Made by a program: the position numbers and the translations under genes. DNA of 15,242 bases from an uncultured Dorea sp. GTDB lineage: Bacteria > Bacillota_A > Clostridia > Lachnospirales > Lachnospiraceae. Position 1 is the first letter of the stretch. Each line of letters begins with the position of its first letter. The stretch covers positions 1 through 15,242 of the forward strand of contig CAJTRM010000046.1 of the NCBI GenBank assembly GCA_910578865.1, written 5' to 3'. Of the stretch, positions 6,239-13,235 are shown in pieces. Under the pieces are notes generated by a model. That model saw nothing but the letters and a program-made list of their open reading frames with translations. It made no database searches and was not told the origin of the DNA.

Positions 6239-6430
6239 ATGAGTAGATATACAAGCAAAATACAAAGTAATTATGAGGTATCCGTTAGTCCCAGATTTTG
6301 TATTACTTGTAGTGGGAATTGTCTGAATACATGTAAGGGAACGTGCTTCGGAGATTGTGCACAGACTTGTAAAGGCGGTTGTGCAACAGGGTGTAAAGGT
6401 GGTTGTACAGGAGTGAGTAACAAATTATAG
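6239..6430 (+). CDS. Cysteine-rich RiPP precursor peptide 2 (CXXX repeats)
   Basis: A 63-residue peptide with leader residues 1-20 beginning MSRYTSK and no cysteine in that part. The core starts at Cys21 and then has Cys24, 28, 32, 36, 40, 44, 48, 52 and 56, nine cysteines at exact four-residue spacing, two more than precursor 1. Intervening triplets are SGN, LNT, KGT, FGD, AQT, KGG, ATG and KGG, so Gly, Thr and Lys dominate. The tail TGVSNKL is polar, unlike the hydrophobic tail of precursor 1. A good AAAGGAG lies five nt before the start. Its leader similarity to precursor 1 suggests both are recognised by the same maturase. Differences in tail and repeat number suggest two distinct products or a two-component product. 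Confidence 0.87.
   Translation: MSRYTSKIQSNYEVSVSPRFCITCSGNCLNTCKGTCFGDCAQTCKGGCATGCKGGCTGVSNKL
6368..6406 (+). repeat. 24-bp period tandem repeat in precursor 2
   Basis: Segments 6368-6382 and 6392-6406 match at 14 of 15 bases (TGTAAAGG-GGTTGT) at a 24-bp period, the same octad step as in precursor 1 although the sequence differs. Confidence 0.65.
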
Positions 6431-6431
6431 T

Positions 6432-6464
6432 AAAAATAGGGAAAGTTCTACTTTCCCTATTTTT
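6432..6464 (+). terminator. Strong hairpin terminator/attenuator after the precursors
   Basis: A perfect 15-bp stem (AAAAATAGGGAAAGT at 6432-6446 and its complement at 6450-6464) has a 3-nt loop and ends in TTTTT. It begins directly after the precursor 2 stop and ends only about 16 nt before the permease start, so some transcripts must read through for the transporter genes unless they have a promoter I did not see. It should give more precursor RNA than transporter RNA. Because the stem has A's opposite the T-run, it may also work in reverse. Confidence 0.85.
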
Positions 6465-6480
6465 GTAAGGGGAAGTGATA

Positions 6481-8355
6481 ATGAGAATACTTTTGAAAAT
6501 ATTTAGAAGCAATATGTGGAATTTCAGTTTGTGTTTTATAAGTGCTGTACTTGTTTCTACAATTTTGTTTTTATTTGGGGGAATAAAAGAATTAATATTT
6601 GGAACAATGAGTGATTTTGAAAAAGCAAGTTCACCGTTGGGAATTTCTCTACAAATATATATTTATTTATTGTTGTTTATTGGCCTTATCCTAATATTAT
6701 ATACAGTGAAAAATTATAGTAGAATCAGAATCAGAGATTATGGCATTTTTATGGTATTAGGGAGCGAAAAATATAGAATTATCCAGTTAGTGGTTATAGA
6801 GTATGGGATAATTTCTCTGTTATCTTATTTGGTTGGCTGTATATTAGGAACAATTTTTTTGCTTTTAGTAAAAAAGATTATTATATTTGAGGGAATTATA
6901 GTTGTATTGCAGCTAAGGATGTTTCTTTTAATTGCTTTGAAAACGTTTCAGTATGTCTTCGCAATATTTTTTGTTGCAGTTATGCTAAACATAATTAGCC
7001 TTCAGAGGAATTCCTTGTCCTCTCTTTTACAATATGAGGAAAAAAGAAGCAAGCTACCATCCCTTAGAGTAAGTATGATAGGTGGTGGGTTAGGAATTAT
7101 TGCTATTGTAATTTCATGTGTATTGCTATGTAAACAGCCTGTTACCTATAATCAGATGAAATATGGGATTATATCTGGACTATGCGGTACATATTTATGT
7201 TTTACATGTTTTGGCGGTATGGTACTATATCTGTTAAAGAAAAAAGAAAGATTGTATTATGCATATTTGTTAAAAACAAAAAATTTGTATTATCGCTTTT
7301 CTGAAAGTAAAAATATGATTTTGCTTGTTTTTGTAATCAATTTTTTTGTTTTTGTTTTTATTAATTTAAATATTGTCGAGTATGGAAACACAACCTCCCA
7401 ATACATATGGAAATATCCGCATGATTTTGTATGGCTGACAGAGAAAGAAAATATAGATGAAATAAGCAACGTCACAGAGAAAAATCAAGGGGAGACAAAA
7501 GGTTGTCAGTACACAGTTTTATCCAGTGCAGATGGAGGGTCCTATTTTGGTATTTCAATGACTTCTTATAATCAATTTTCTGGCGAAAAGTTGGATTTAA
7601 AATCAGGAGAAATCATTGCCGTAATGCAAAAGGCACGAAGTGATTCTGAAACAATGTTTCAGGCTGATCAGGTTTATTTGCGGGATAAAGGAACAGTAAG
7701 ACCGTTTAAAATAAAAAAGGAAGTAAAAGAAATTTTATTTGTCGCACAACAGCCGGAATGTATATTTATTTTAGTTTTAAATGATCAAGATTATAATACG
7801 TTAGAGAGCACTCAAAACAGCAACAAGGTGATTATTACTCAAAATTTCGAGAAAGATGACGAATCACTGGAAAAACAGTTACGGCTGCTTGCTGAATCTA
7901 GTGGTGCGACGTTATATGCGAAAAATGAGTTGATGTTACAAGATAAGAAAGAAGACATTATTACATTAATTTTTTATATATGTATGGGAATTTTCTTGAT
8001 TATAAGTAATATGACAATTTTAGCAATAAAAGTATGGGCTGAAATACCGGTGTTAAGTGGTAAGTATGATTTTTTGAGAAAAATAGGAATGGATGCAACA
8101 GACGTGAAGAATAACATTAAAAGCGAGTTATCAATGTATTTAATGATTCCCTTTGCACTTTCTAGTATCATAGGACTGATTCCCTTAGTTTATTTGGCGG
8201 GGAATGCAGAAAAATATCTCTTTATGCAGAGTATTATCATGTTTTGTGCTTTGTTTTTGTTGCAATTATTCTATATTTTGGGGATGAGAAATTATGGATA
8301 TCAATTGATTGCCAGGGAAGTAAGCAACATGGGAAAGGTGATAAAATGGAAGTAA
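6481..8355 (+). CDS. BceB-like ABC transporter permease (FtsX domains)
   Basis: A 624-residue membrane protein with the layout of bacitracin-export-type permeases. Hydrophobic segments lie near residues 16-36, 58-75, 104-130, 148-170, 200-216, 230-251 and 280-299. A large, mostly extracellular region of about 195 residues follows (about 300-495), and three further segments near the C-terminus include an FtsX-type core. BceB-like proteins recognise peptide antibiotics that act on the cell wall through the extracellular domain and either remove them or protect the target. The gene lies between the precursor peptides and its ATPase partner. ATG 6481 is preferred over an in-frame GTG at 6475 because GGGGA lies 7-8 nt before the ATG. 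Self-protection against, or release of, the cluster product is the likely role. No BceRS-like two-component pair is nearby, unlike many Bce systems. Confidence 0.82.
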   Translation: MRILLKIFRSNMWNFSLCFISAVLVSTILFLFGGIKELIFGTMSDFEKASSPLGISLQIYIYLLLFIGLILILYTVKNYSRIRIRDYGIFMVLGSEKYRIIQLVVIEYGIISLLSYLVGCILGTIFLLLVKKIIIFEGIIVVLQLRMFLLIALKTFQYVFAIFFVAVMLNIISLQRNSLSSLLQYEEKRSKLPSLRVSMIGGGLGIIAIVISCVLLCKQPVTYNQMKYGIISGLCGTYLCFTCFGGMVLYLLKKKERLYYAYLLKTKNLYYRFSESKNMILLVFVINFFVFVFINLNIVEYGNTTSQYIWKYPHDFVWLTEKENIDEISNVTEKNQGETKGCQYTVLSSADGGSYFGISMTSYNQFSGEKLDLKSGEIIAVMQKARSDSETMFQADQVYLRDKGTVRPFKIKKEVKEILFVAQQPECIFILVLNDQDYNTLESTQNSNKVIITQNFEKDDESLEKQLRLLAESSGATLYAKNELMLQDKKEDIITLIFYICMGIFLIISNMTILAIKVWAEIPVLSGKYDFLRKIGMDATDVKNNIKSELSMYLMIPFALSSIIGLIPLVYLAGNAEKYLFMQSIIMFCALFLLQLFYILGMRNYGYQLIAREVSNMGKVIKWK

Positions 8356-9071
8356 TTAAGGCAGAAAATCTTATTAAAAATTATCGGAATACAAAAGTCC
8401 TTAGAAATATAAATTTAGAGGTTCGTGAAGGTGAATTTATTGGGATTATGGGAAAATCGGGAAGTGGAAAAACAACGCTTTTAAAGACATTGGGTATGAT
8501 TGAACCGATTTCTGATGGAAAGTTATTTTATAAACATCATGAAATAAACAAAATTTCAGATAAGGAAGCATCCAGAATTCGCCGAGAAGAGTTAGGTTTT
8601 ATTTTTCAGGAATTCTTTTTAATGCCAAGCCTGAACGCTATAGAAAATGTTATGCTTCCTCTTTTTCTCAGCAAAAGCGCGAATGATAATGGAAAATCAA
8701 AAGCCAAAGAACTTATGAAAAATTTTGAAGTTGATGCGTTGGCAGATAAAACTCCTGATGAGTTGTCGGGAGGAGAAAGGCAACGCATAGCTATATGCAG
8801 AGCCCTGATTAATAATCCTCAAATTATATTTGCTGATGAACCAACAGGTAATTTGGATTCAAAATCAGGGCAAATTGTGATTAAGGCATTGCAGGAAATT
8901 AATAGTGAATTAAGCAAAACGGTAATTATGGTAACCCATGATCCACAAATGGCCAGTTATTGCGAACGAATTGTATTGCTGAAGGACGGAGAAGTCCTGG
9001 ATCAGCTAAATAAAACGAATGCACAAGATGAATTCTATAAACAGATTATAGAAAGTATGATTAAGCTTTAA
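8346..9071 (+). CDS. BceA/LolD-type ABC transporter ATP-binding protein
   Basis: A complete 241-residue nucleotide-binding protein that powers the FtsX-type permease just upstream. Walker A GKSGSGKTT is at 36-44, the Q-loop glutamine lies in FIFQEF at 86-90, the signature LSGGERQRIA is at 140-149, Walker B IIFADE is at 160-165 and the switch histidine in VTHD is at 198. FADEPTGNLD is typical of the MacB/LolD/BceA subfamily. Its start overlaps the permease stop by 10 nt, with AAAGG upstream, so the pair is translationally coupled. The open frame extends further upstream to 8244, but that part is the permease gene read out of frame and is not used. All catalytic motifs are intact. Confidence 0.92.
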   Translation: MEVIKAENLIKNYRNTKVLRNINLEVREGEFIGIMGKSGSGKTTLLKTLGMIEPISDGKLFYKHHEINKISDKEASRIRREELGFIFQEFFLMPSLNAIENVMLPLFLSKSANDNGKSKAKELMKNFEVDALADKTPDELSGGERQRIAICRALINNPQIIFADEPTGNLDSKSGQIVIKALQEINSELSKTVIMVTHDPQMASYCERIVLLKDGEVLDQLNKTNAQDEFYKQIIESMIKL

Positions 9072-9073
9072 TT

Positions 9074-10759
9074 ATGGAAAAATTTTTATATAAAAATTAT
9101 TTGAAAAAGAGACTTAATTTAATAATTCTTTTACTTATATGTATATTTTTAGGCATTCTTGTAGACAGTACCAACCCATATATTTTTGGTAAAATAATTG
9201 ATTCGATTAGCAAGAATGAGAAAAACATTGTAGGAAAATATTTAATCTATTTTGCAATAATATTAAGTGTTGTACAGATTTTAGCATACATTGAGAAATT
9301 ACTTGGAAGGTCTGTTGTATTAAAAACAATTAATGAAATTAAAGCGAATTTGTTTTGTAATGTGTTAAATATGCCTTATAACAAAATTTACAAGTATGGA
9401 AGTGGAGAACTGTTAAATAGAATAGAATTTGATGCATCAATTATTGTAGACTACTATATTGATTTGGTTAGTAGTCTTTTTATGATTGTAGGGAATTTGC
9501 TTATTTCCCTTTACTTTTTATTTAAAATATCAAAAGTATTGTCTGGTGTTTCTTTTGTTTTAGTATGTCTTATGTATGTACTGAACTTTATTTTTAAAAA
9601 TAAAATAGCAATAATACAAAACGAAATTAAACGGTTTTCTGATAGGTATTATAGTTGGTTGCAGGAAAGTATATCAAATGTTTTAGGAATTAAAGTGTTC
9701 TGGCAGGAACATAATGTGTGTAATAAATATGACGAATATCTTGATAAAGATTATACTCTGCAAATGAAAAACATGAATGTTGAAACTCAAATTGAACTGG
9801 GCAGGGGGATTATTAGTATTTTTCTTGATGTTTTGATATTATATATAGCAACGATATATATATCAAATGGTAAATTGACTTTGGGGAGCTTGGTGGCATT
9901 TAATACATATCTAAGTAAACTTTTAACTGCCATTTCGAAAATATTAGATATAAATATAAATAAGCAGGCTGTAAATGTCAGTTACGAAAGAATCCTTTCA
10001 ATGTTTAAGGCTGAAGAAAAGAGAGGACGAGAAGTAAAAATAGGGAATATAGAAAATATTAATTTTGGAGATGTATATTTTAGATATGGTGAAAAGCAGG
10101 TTTTAAATGGAGTTACTTTTTTCTTGAATGAGCCAGGAATATATACTTTCGTTGGAGCGAATGGTTGCGGGAAGACAACAATTTTTTCGTTGATAGAGAA
10201 GTTGCATTTTGCAGAATACGGGGAAATAAAAATTAATGGTATTAAGATTGAGGAGATAGATACAAAATGTTTAAGAAGAAAGTTATTGTATTTGACTAAG
10301 GAACCTTATTTAATAAATGGCACAATATTAGAAAACTTAAAGATTGGAAATGAAAATGTATCAATTGATATAATACAACATGTGAGCAAGATGATAGGAA
10401 TTCATAATGATATAATGAAATTAGAGGATCAGTATAATTCAAGAATTGATGAAGCGGGGAAAAATTTTTCAAGTGGGCAAAAACAGAAATTGGCTTTTGT
10501 AAGAGCATACATTAATAATGCATCAATGATACTATTAGATGAGGTAACATCTGATATTGATGGAAGAAGTGAAAAGGATATATGTGAATTAATTAAAAAA
10601 ATGGGGGAACATTCAATTGTAATCAACATTAGTCATAGACAATTAAGTATAGAGATGAGTAGAAATGTATTTTATATGGAAGATGGGAAAATTGTAGATA
10701 TGGGCAAGCATATAGAATTGTTAAATAAAAATGATAAGTATAAAGCCTTTTTTAAATAA
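9074..10759 (+). CDS. ABC exporter with fused membrane and ATPase domains
   Basis: A 561-residue half-transporter. An exporter-type membrane domain (about residues 1-310, with hydrophobic segments near 14-30, 53-72, 132-150, 157-174 and 246-262) is followed by an ATPase domain. Walker A GANGCGKTT is at 361-369, a variant signature FSSGQKQKLA at 465-474, Walker B MILLDE at 485-490 and the switch histidine in ISHR at 521. The usual Q-loop glutamine appears replaced (LTKEPYLINGTI around 407-418, with Lys409 at the expected place), so its ATPase cycle may be unusual. There is no N-terminal C39 peptidase domain, so it cannot cut a leader itself as bacteriocin exporters often do. It starts 2 nt after the ATPase gene with no strong ribosome binding site, implying coupling. 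It is the best candidate for exporting the modified peptides. Confidence 0.87.
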   Translation: MEKFLYKNYLKKRLNLIILLLICIFLGILVDSTNPYIFGKIIDSISKNEKNIVGKYLIYFAIILSVVQILAYIEKLLGRSVVLKTINEIKANLFCNVLNMPYNKIYKYGSGELLNRIEFDASIIVDYYIDLVSSLFMIVGNLLISLYFLFKISKVLSGVSFVLVCLMYVLNFIFKNKIAIIQNEIKRFSDRYYSWLQESISNVLGIKVFWQEHNVCNKYDEYLDKDYTLQMKNMNVETQIELGRGIISIFLDVLILYIATIYISNGKLTLGSLVAFNTYLSKLLTAISKILDININKQAVNVSYERILSMFKAEEKRGREVKIGNIENINFGDVYFRYGEKQVLNGVTFFLNEPGIYTFVGANGCGKTTIFSLIEKLHFAEYGEIKINGIKIEEIDTKCLRRKLLYLTKEPYLINGTILENLKIGNENVSIDIIQHVSKMIGIHNDIMKLEDQYNSRIDEAGKNFSSGQKQKLAFVRAYINNASMILLDEVTSDIDGRSEKDICELIKKMGEHSIVINISHRQLSIEMSRNVFYMEDGKIVDMGKHIELLNKNDKYKAFFK

Positions 10760-10973
10760 ATGTCGTTCAAGTGATGTTTAAAATAAAATTTAAATACATG
10801 TATAAGGATATTAAGAGAAGATGAAGGAAATTATCAATAGATTCAGATTCTCGCGAAAATGAAGATTTATAACGAACTACCGAATTACGTGCGGACAAGC
10901 CACATTTTTTATAAAGTAATTTTTCTTTTTCATGCAAAATGTGATAATATATCATGGAAAGGAGAGATGAAAC
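10760..10973 (+). promoter_or_regulatory. Island edge and probable promoter of the ABC-2 operon
   Basis: No gene is supported in this 214-bp gap and no convincing terminator follows the exporter. The first ~90 bp remain very A+T-rich, then composition shifts near TCTCGCGA (10849-10856). A modest promoter may lie at 10920-10948 (TTTTTC, 17 bp, GATAAT), 26 nt before the next start, which has GGAGAG at about 10961-10966. The -35 box is poor, so this is tentative. Confidence 0.35.
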
Positions 10974-11825
10974 ATGAAAGAATCGTATATCCGGATGGAA
11001 CATATCTCAAAAACCTACGGAAAGACACCAGTGTTAAAAGACTTGAATGCGGTTTTGCAGAAAGGGGAGATCCTTGGATTCCTGGGGCCGAGCGGGGCAG
11101 GAAAGACTACGACCATCAAGATCCTGACAGGGCAGCTTAAGCCCACGAAAGGAGAGGCCTTTGTTCTGGGAATTCAGGTGGATCAGATCGACGAGAGCAT
11201 TTATGAGCAGATAGGAATTGTCACAGATGCGTCCGGCGTTTATGAGAGAATGAATGTTTATGATAATGTGAAATATTTTGCAAGGATCCTGAAAGTGGAT
11301 AAGCAGGAAATTGATTTGCTGCTGAAAAGAGTAGGGCTTTATGAATACAGAAAGCAGCCGGCGGGCAAGCTGTCCAAAGGGCAGACGCAGCGCCTTGTCC
11401 TTGCGAGGGCCGTGCTTCACAGGCCGCGCGTGCTGTTTCTTGACGAGCCTACCAGCGGTCTTGATCCGGCCACTGCACAGGAGATCCACAGGCTGCTGCT
11501 GGAGCTGAAGGAAGAAGGGATGGCTATTTTCCTGACGACCCATAACATGGAAGAAGCGACAAAGCTTTGTGATCATGTGGCGCTTCTCAACGATGGGCAG
11601 ATCGTGGAATATGGGACTCCGAAGGAGCTTTGCCTGCGGTATAATCAGGAAAAACGGTATCGTGTCCTTCTGGAAGACGGAGAAACAGCAGAGCTTACCC
11701 AGAGTGAAGAGGATATTCAGAGACTTGCAGGGTGGCTTAAGGATAACCAGGTGGCAAGCGTCCATTCCTGTGAACCGACGCTTGAAACAGTATTTTTGAA
11801 AGTGACAGGGAGGGGACTGCAATGA
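10974..11825 (+). CDS. ABC-2 type transporter ATP-binding protein
   Basis: A 283-residue ATPase of the drug/lantibiotic-immunity-like ABC-2 class. Walker A GPSGAGKTT is at 38-46, the signature LSKGQTQRL at 133-141, Walker B with LFLDEPTSGLD at 154-164, and the switch histidine at 190 in TTHN. The segment IGIVTDASGVYERM (about 80-93) has no Q-loop glutamine at the usual spot, a feature I associate with some members of this subfamily. The roughly 80 residues after the core (about 205-283) form the usual accessory C-terminal tail. It drives the permease encoded next, whose start overlaps its stop (ATGA). Substrate cannot be told; close relatives export peptides, antibiotics or lipids. Codon use is ordinary for the right flank, so it is probably not part of the A+T-rich island. 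Confidence 0.9.
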   Translation: MKESYIRMEHISKTYGKTPVLKDLNAVLQKGEILGFLGPSGAGKTTTIKILTGQLKPTKGEAFVLGIQVDQIDESIYEQIGIVTDASGVYERMNVYDNVKYFARILKVDKQEIDLLLKRVGLYEYRKQPAGKLSKGQTQRLVLARAVLHRPRVLFLDEPTSGLDPATAQEIHRLLLELKEEGMAIFLTTHNMEEATKLCDHVALLNDGQIVEYGTPKELCLRYNQEKRYRVLLEDGETAELTQSEEDIQRLAGWLKDNQVASVHSCEPTLETVFLKVTGRGLQ

Positions 11826-12565
11826 AGTTAATACATGGAAATAAACTGATGGCTGTCATGGAAATGAAATGGAAGGCATTATTTTCCAAAAATTTTATCG
11901 TCATGCCGGTATTTACGGTCGGTTTCACCTTTATCATGAAGCTGATTTATGGTTCTCTTTCAGATGGAGGGCTGAGTGACGGGGGAAAAGTAATGGCTCT
12001 TGTGTATGGTTTTCTTATGAATGTATCAATGACAGGTATCTATTGTGTATGTGGTGTACTGGCCGAGGAGAAGGAAAAGCATACGCTTCGTGTACTGATG
12101 ACGTCTTCAGTGAATGGACTGGAATTTTTTATCGGAAGTCTTGTTCCCGTGATCGTTATGATGATGGTGGTGAACGGAATCCTTGCGGTAGTTACAGAGG
12201 TGGCTATGGATCCTGCTCAGTGGGGCGCGTATCTCCTGGTTTCTCTTCTTGCTGCACTGGCAAGTGCAGTGATCGGTATGGTATTTGGAATATTTTCCAA
12301 AAATCAGGTGAGCGCCGGGACAGTTACGCTTCCGGGAATCTTGATTTTGATGATGGTACCTATGTTTTCGGGCTTGAATGAGACGATTGAGAAGATATCA
12401 GATCTGTTGTTTACCGGAGTTGCGGCCAATGCGCTGACAGCGCTTGTTACAGGACAGGGATCGGCGCTGGAGACAAAGGGGATGCTGGTGATGATCGTAG
12501 AAATCGCGGCGGCAGTTATATGTTTTCTTGTGGTATATAAAAAGAACGGCTATGATCCGGAATAA
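11822..12565 (+). CDS. ABC-2 type transporter permease
   Basis: A 247-residue integral membrane protein with about six hydrophobic segments (near 25-42, 59-78, 99-125, 134-160, 166-185 and 220-240). VLAEEKEKHTLRVLMTSSVN after the second segment is the hallmark cytoplasmic loop of ABC-2 permeases of the drug/lantibiotic class. It pairs with the ATPase encoded just upstream, overlapping it by four nt, and would form the membrane channel as a homodimer. A small internal duplication (DGGLSDGG near residues 48-55) lies in the first external loop. The exported compound is unknown. Confidence 0.88.
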   Translation: MKLIHGNKLMAVMEMKWKALFSKNFIVMPVFTVGFTFIMKLIYGSLSDGGLSDGGKVMALVYGFLMNVSMTGIYCVCGVLAEEKEKHTLRVLMTSSVNGLEFFIGSLVPVIVMMMVVNGILAVVTEVAMDPAQWGAYLLVSLLAALASAVIGMVFGIFSKNQVSAGTVTLPGILILMMVPMFSGLNETIEKISDLLFTGVAANALTALVTGQGSALETKGMLVMIVEIAAAVICFLVVYKKNGYDPE

Positions 12566-12568
12566 GAA

Positions 12569-13171
12569 ATGAGTAACATAATCTATGTCTCCGGTATTCC
12601 GGTCACAGTGGAATACCGGAGAGTAAAAAATATTAATCTTTATATCATGCCGCCTGACGGCCAGGTTCTTGTGACGGCTCCAAAGCGGATTCCGATGGAT
12701 ACAATCTGCGGATTTGTGGAAAAGAAAAGTGGATGGATTGAGAAAAACCGGGTGCGGATTCAGGAGGCATCCCGGCAAAAAGAGACAGAGGTACAGAGGG
12801 TGCTTTCACCAAAGCAGCAAAGGAGTCTGGAGGAAAAGATCAGGTTTTATGCAGAAAAATGGCAGCCGGTGCTTGGTGTACATGCCGGGGGCTTTACGCT
12901 GCGAAGTATGAAGACCCGCTGGGGAAGCTGTACTGTACATACCGGGAAGATCCGGATCAATACAAGGCTTGCATTTTATCCGGAAGAATGCCTGGAATAT
13001 GTGGTGGTGCATGAGTTGTGCCACCTGATCGAACCGGCACACAACCGGCGTTTTTATGAATGTGTGGAAAGGTGTCTTCCTGACTGGAAGCTTCGCAGAC
13101 AACAGCTGGCCGAAAAAGGAGAGGGTACGGAAGCCTCAGAAAACAACCCTGGAGAAATTATTTCTGGTTAA
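12569..13171 (+). CDS. YgjP-type zinc metallopeptidase-like protein (DUF45/M48-related)
   Basis: A 200-residue soluble protein of the YgjP/DUF45 family. The zinc site is HELCH at 148-152 with a further histidine at 158 (HELCHLIEPAHNRRFY), and the family block TRWGSCT at 116-122 is followed by KIRINTRLAFYP. The N-terminal part (residues 5-60) carries the common pattern R-x-NINLYIMPPDGQVLVTAP. The family looks like a gluzincin protease, but its physiological substrates are poorly known. It starts three nt after the permease stop, so it is transcribed with the ABC-2 genes, which may only reflect loose operon packing. A C-terminal low-complexity tail (EGTEASENN) is not part of the fold. Confidence 0.88.
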   Translation: MSNIIYVSGIPVTVEYRRVKNINLYIMPPDGQVLVTAPKRIPMDTICGFVEKKSGWIEKNRVRIQEASRQKETEVQRVLSPKQQRSLEEKIRFYAEKWQPVLGVHAGGFTLRSMKTRWGSCTVHTGKIRINTRLAFYPEECLEYVVVHELCHLIEPAHNRRFYECVERCLPDWKLRRQQLAEKGEGTEASENNPGEIISG

Positions 13172-13195
13172 ATTATCGGAAAAGTGTGGTACAAT
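13168..13195 (+). promoter_or_regulatory. Probable promoter of the LUD-domain gene
   Basis: TTAAAT (13168-13173), a 16-bp spacer and TACAAT (13190-13195). TG one base before the -10 box (extended -10) compensates for a poor -35. It overlaps the end of the metallopeptidase gene and lies about 40 nt before the next start. Confidence 0.5.
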
Positions 13196-13235
13196 ATATG
13201 AACAGCCGCATACACTGATAAAGGAGGAAGCAGTC

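Larger units (their letters stand above)
3205..10850. other. A+T-rich genomic island carrying the cysteine-rich peptide cluster
   Basis: From within the gap before the radical SAM gene to about 10850 the sequence is visibly richer in A and T than both flanks. Its codons favour A/T endings and AGA/ATA, whereas the lacM side and the ABC-2/LUD side use many G/C-ending codons. All seven protein genes run on one strand and belong to one recognisable pathway. This points to acquisition as a block. No integrase, transposase or clear attachment site is visible. The borders are by eye. Confidence 0.55.

Noticed and set aside
6061..6410. Regularly spaced short repeats resembling a CRISPR-like array
   Set aside because: The repeats are in-frame cysteine and glycine codons of two peptide genes, with 24-bp spacing and no unique spacers.
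8244..8345. Upstream extension of the BceA-like ATPase frame
   Set aside because: This part is the permease gene in another frame; the ATPase family begins at the MEVIKAENL start, which has AAAGG before it.
10859..11140. A 93-codon plus-strand open frame running into the ABC-2 ATPase
   Set aside because: Its second half overlaps the true ATPase gene in the wrong frame and its start lacks a ribosome binding site.
11034..11822. A 262-codon open frame on the minus strand opposite the ABC-2 ATPase gene
   Set aside because: It is fully antisense to a gene with all ABC motifs, has no recognisable domain or ribosome binding site, and is a codon-bias shadow.
13056..13235. Upstream extension of the LUD protein frame
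   Set aside because: It overlaps the metallopeptidase end out of frame, while the ATG at 13236 has AAAGGAGG and the LUD fold begins there.
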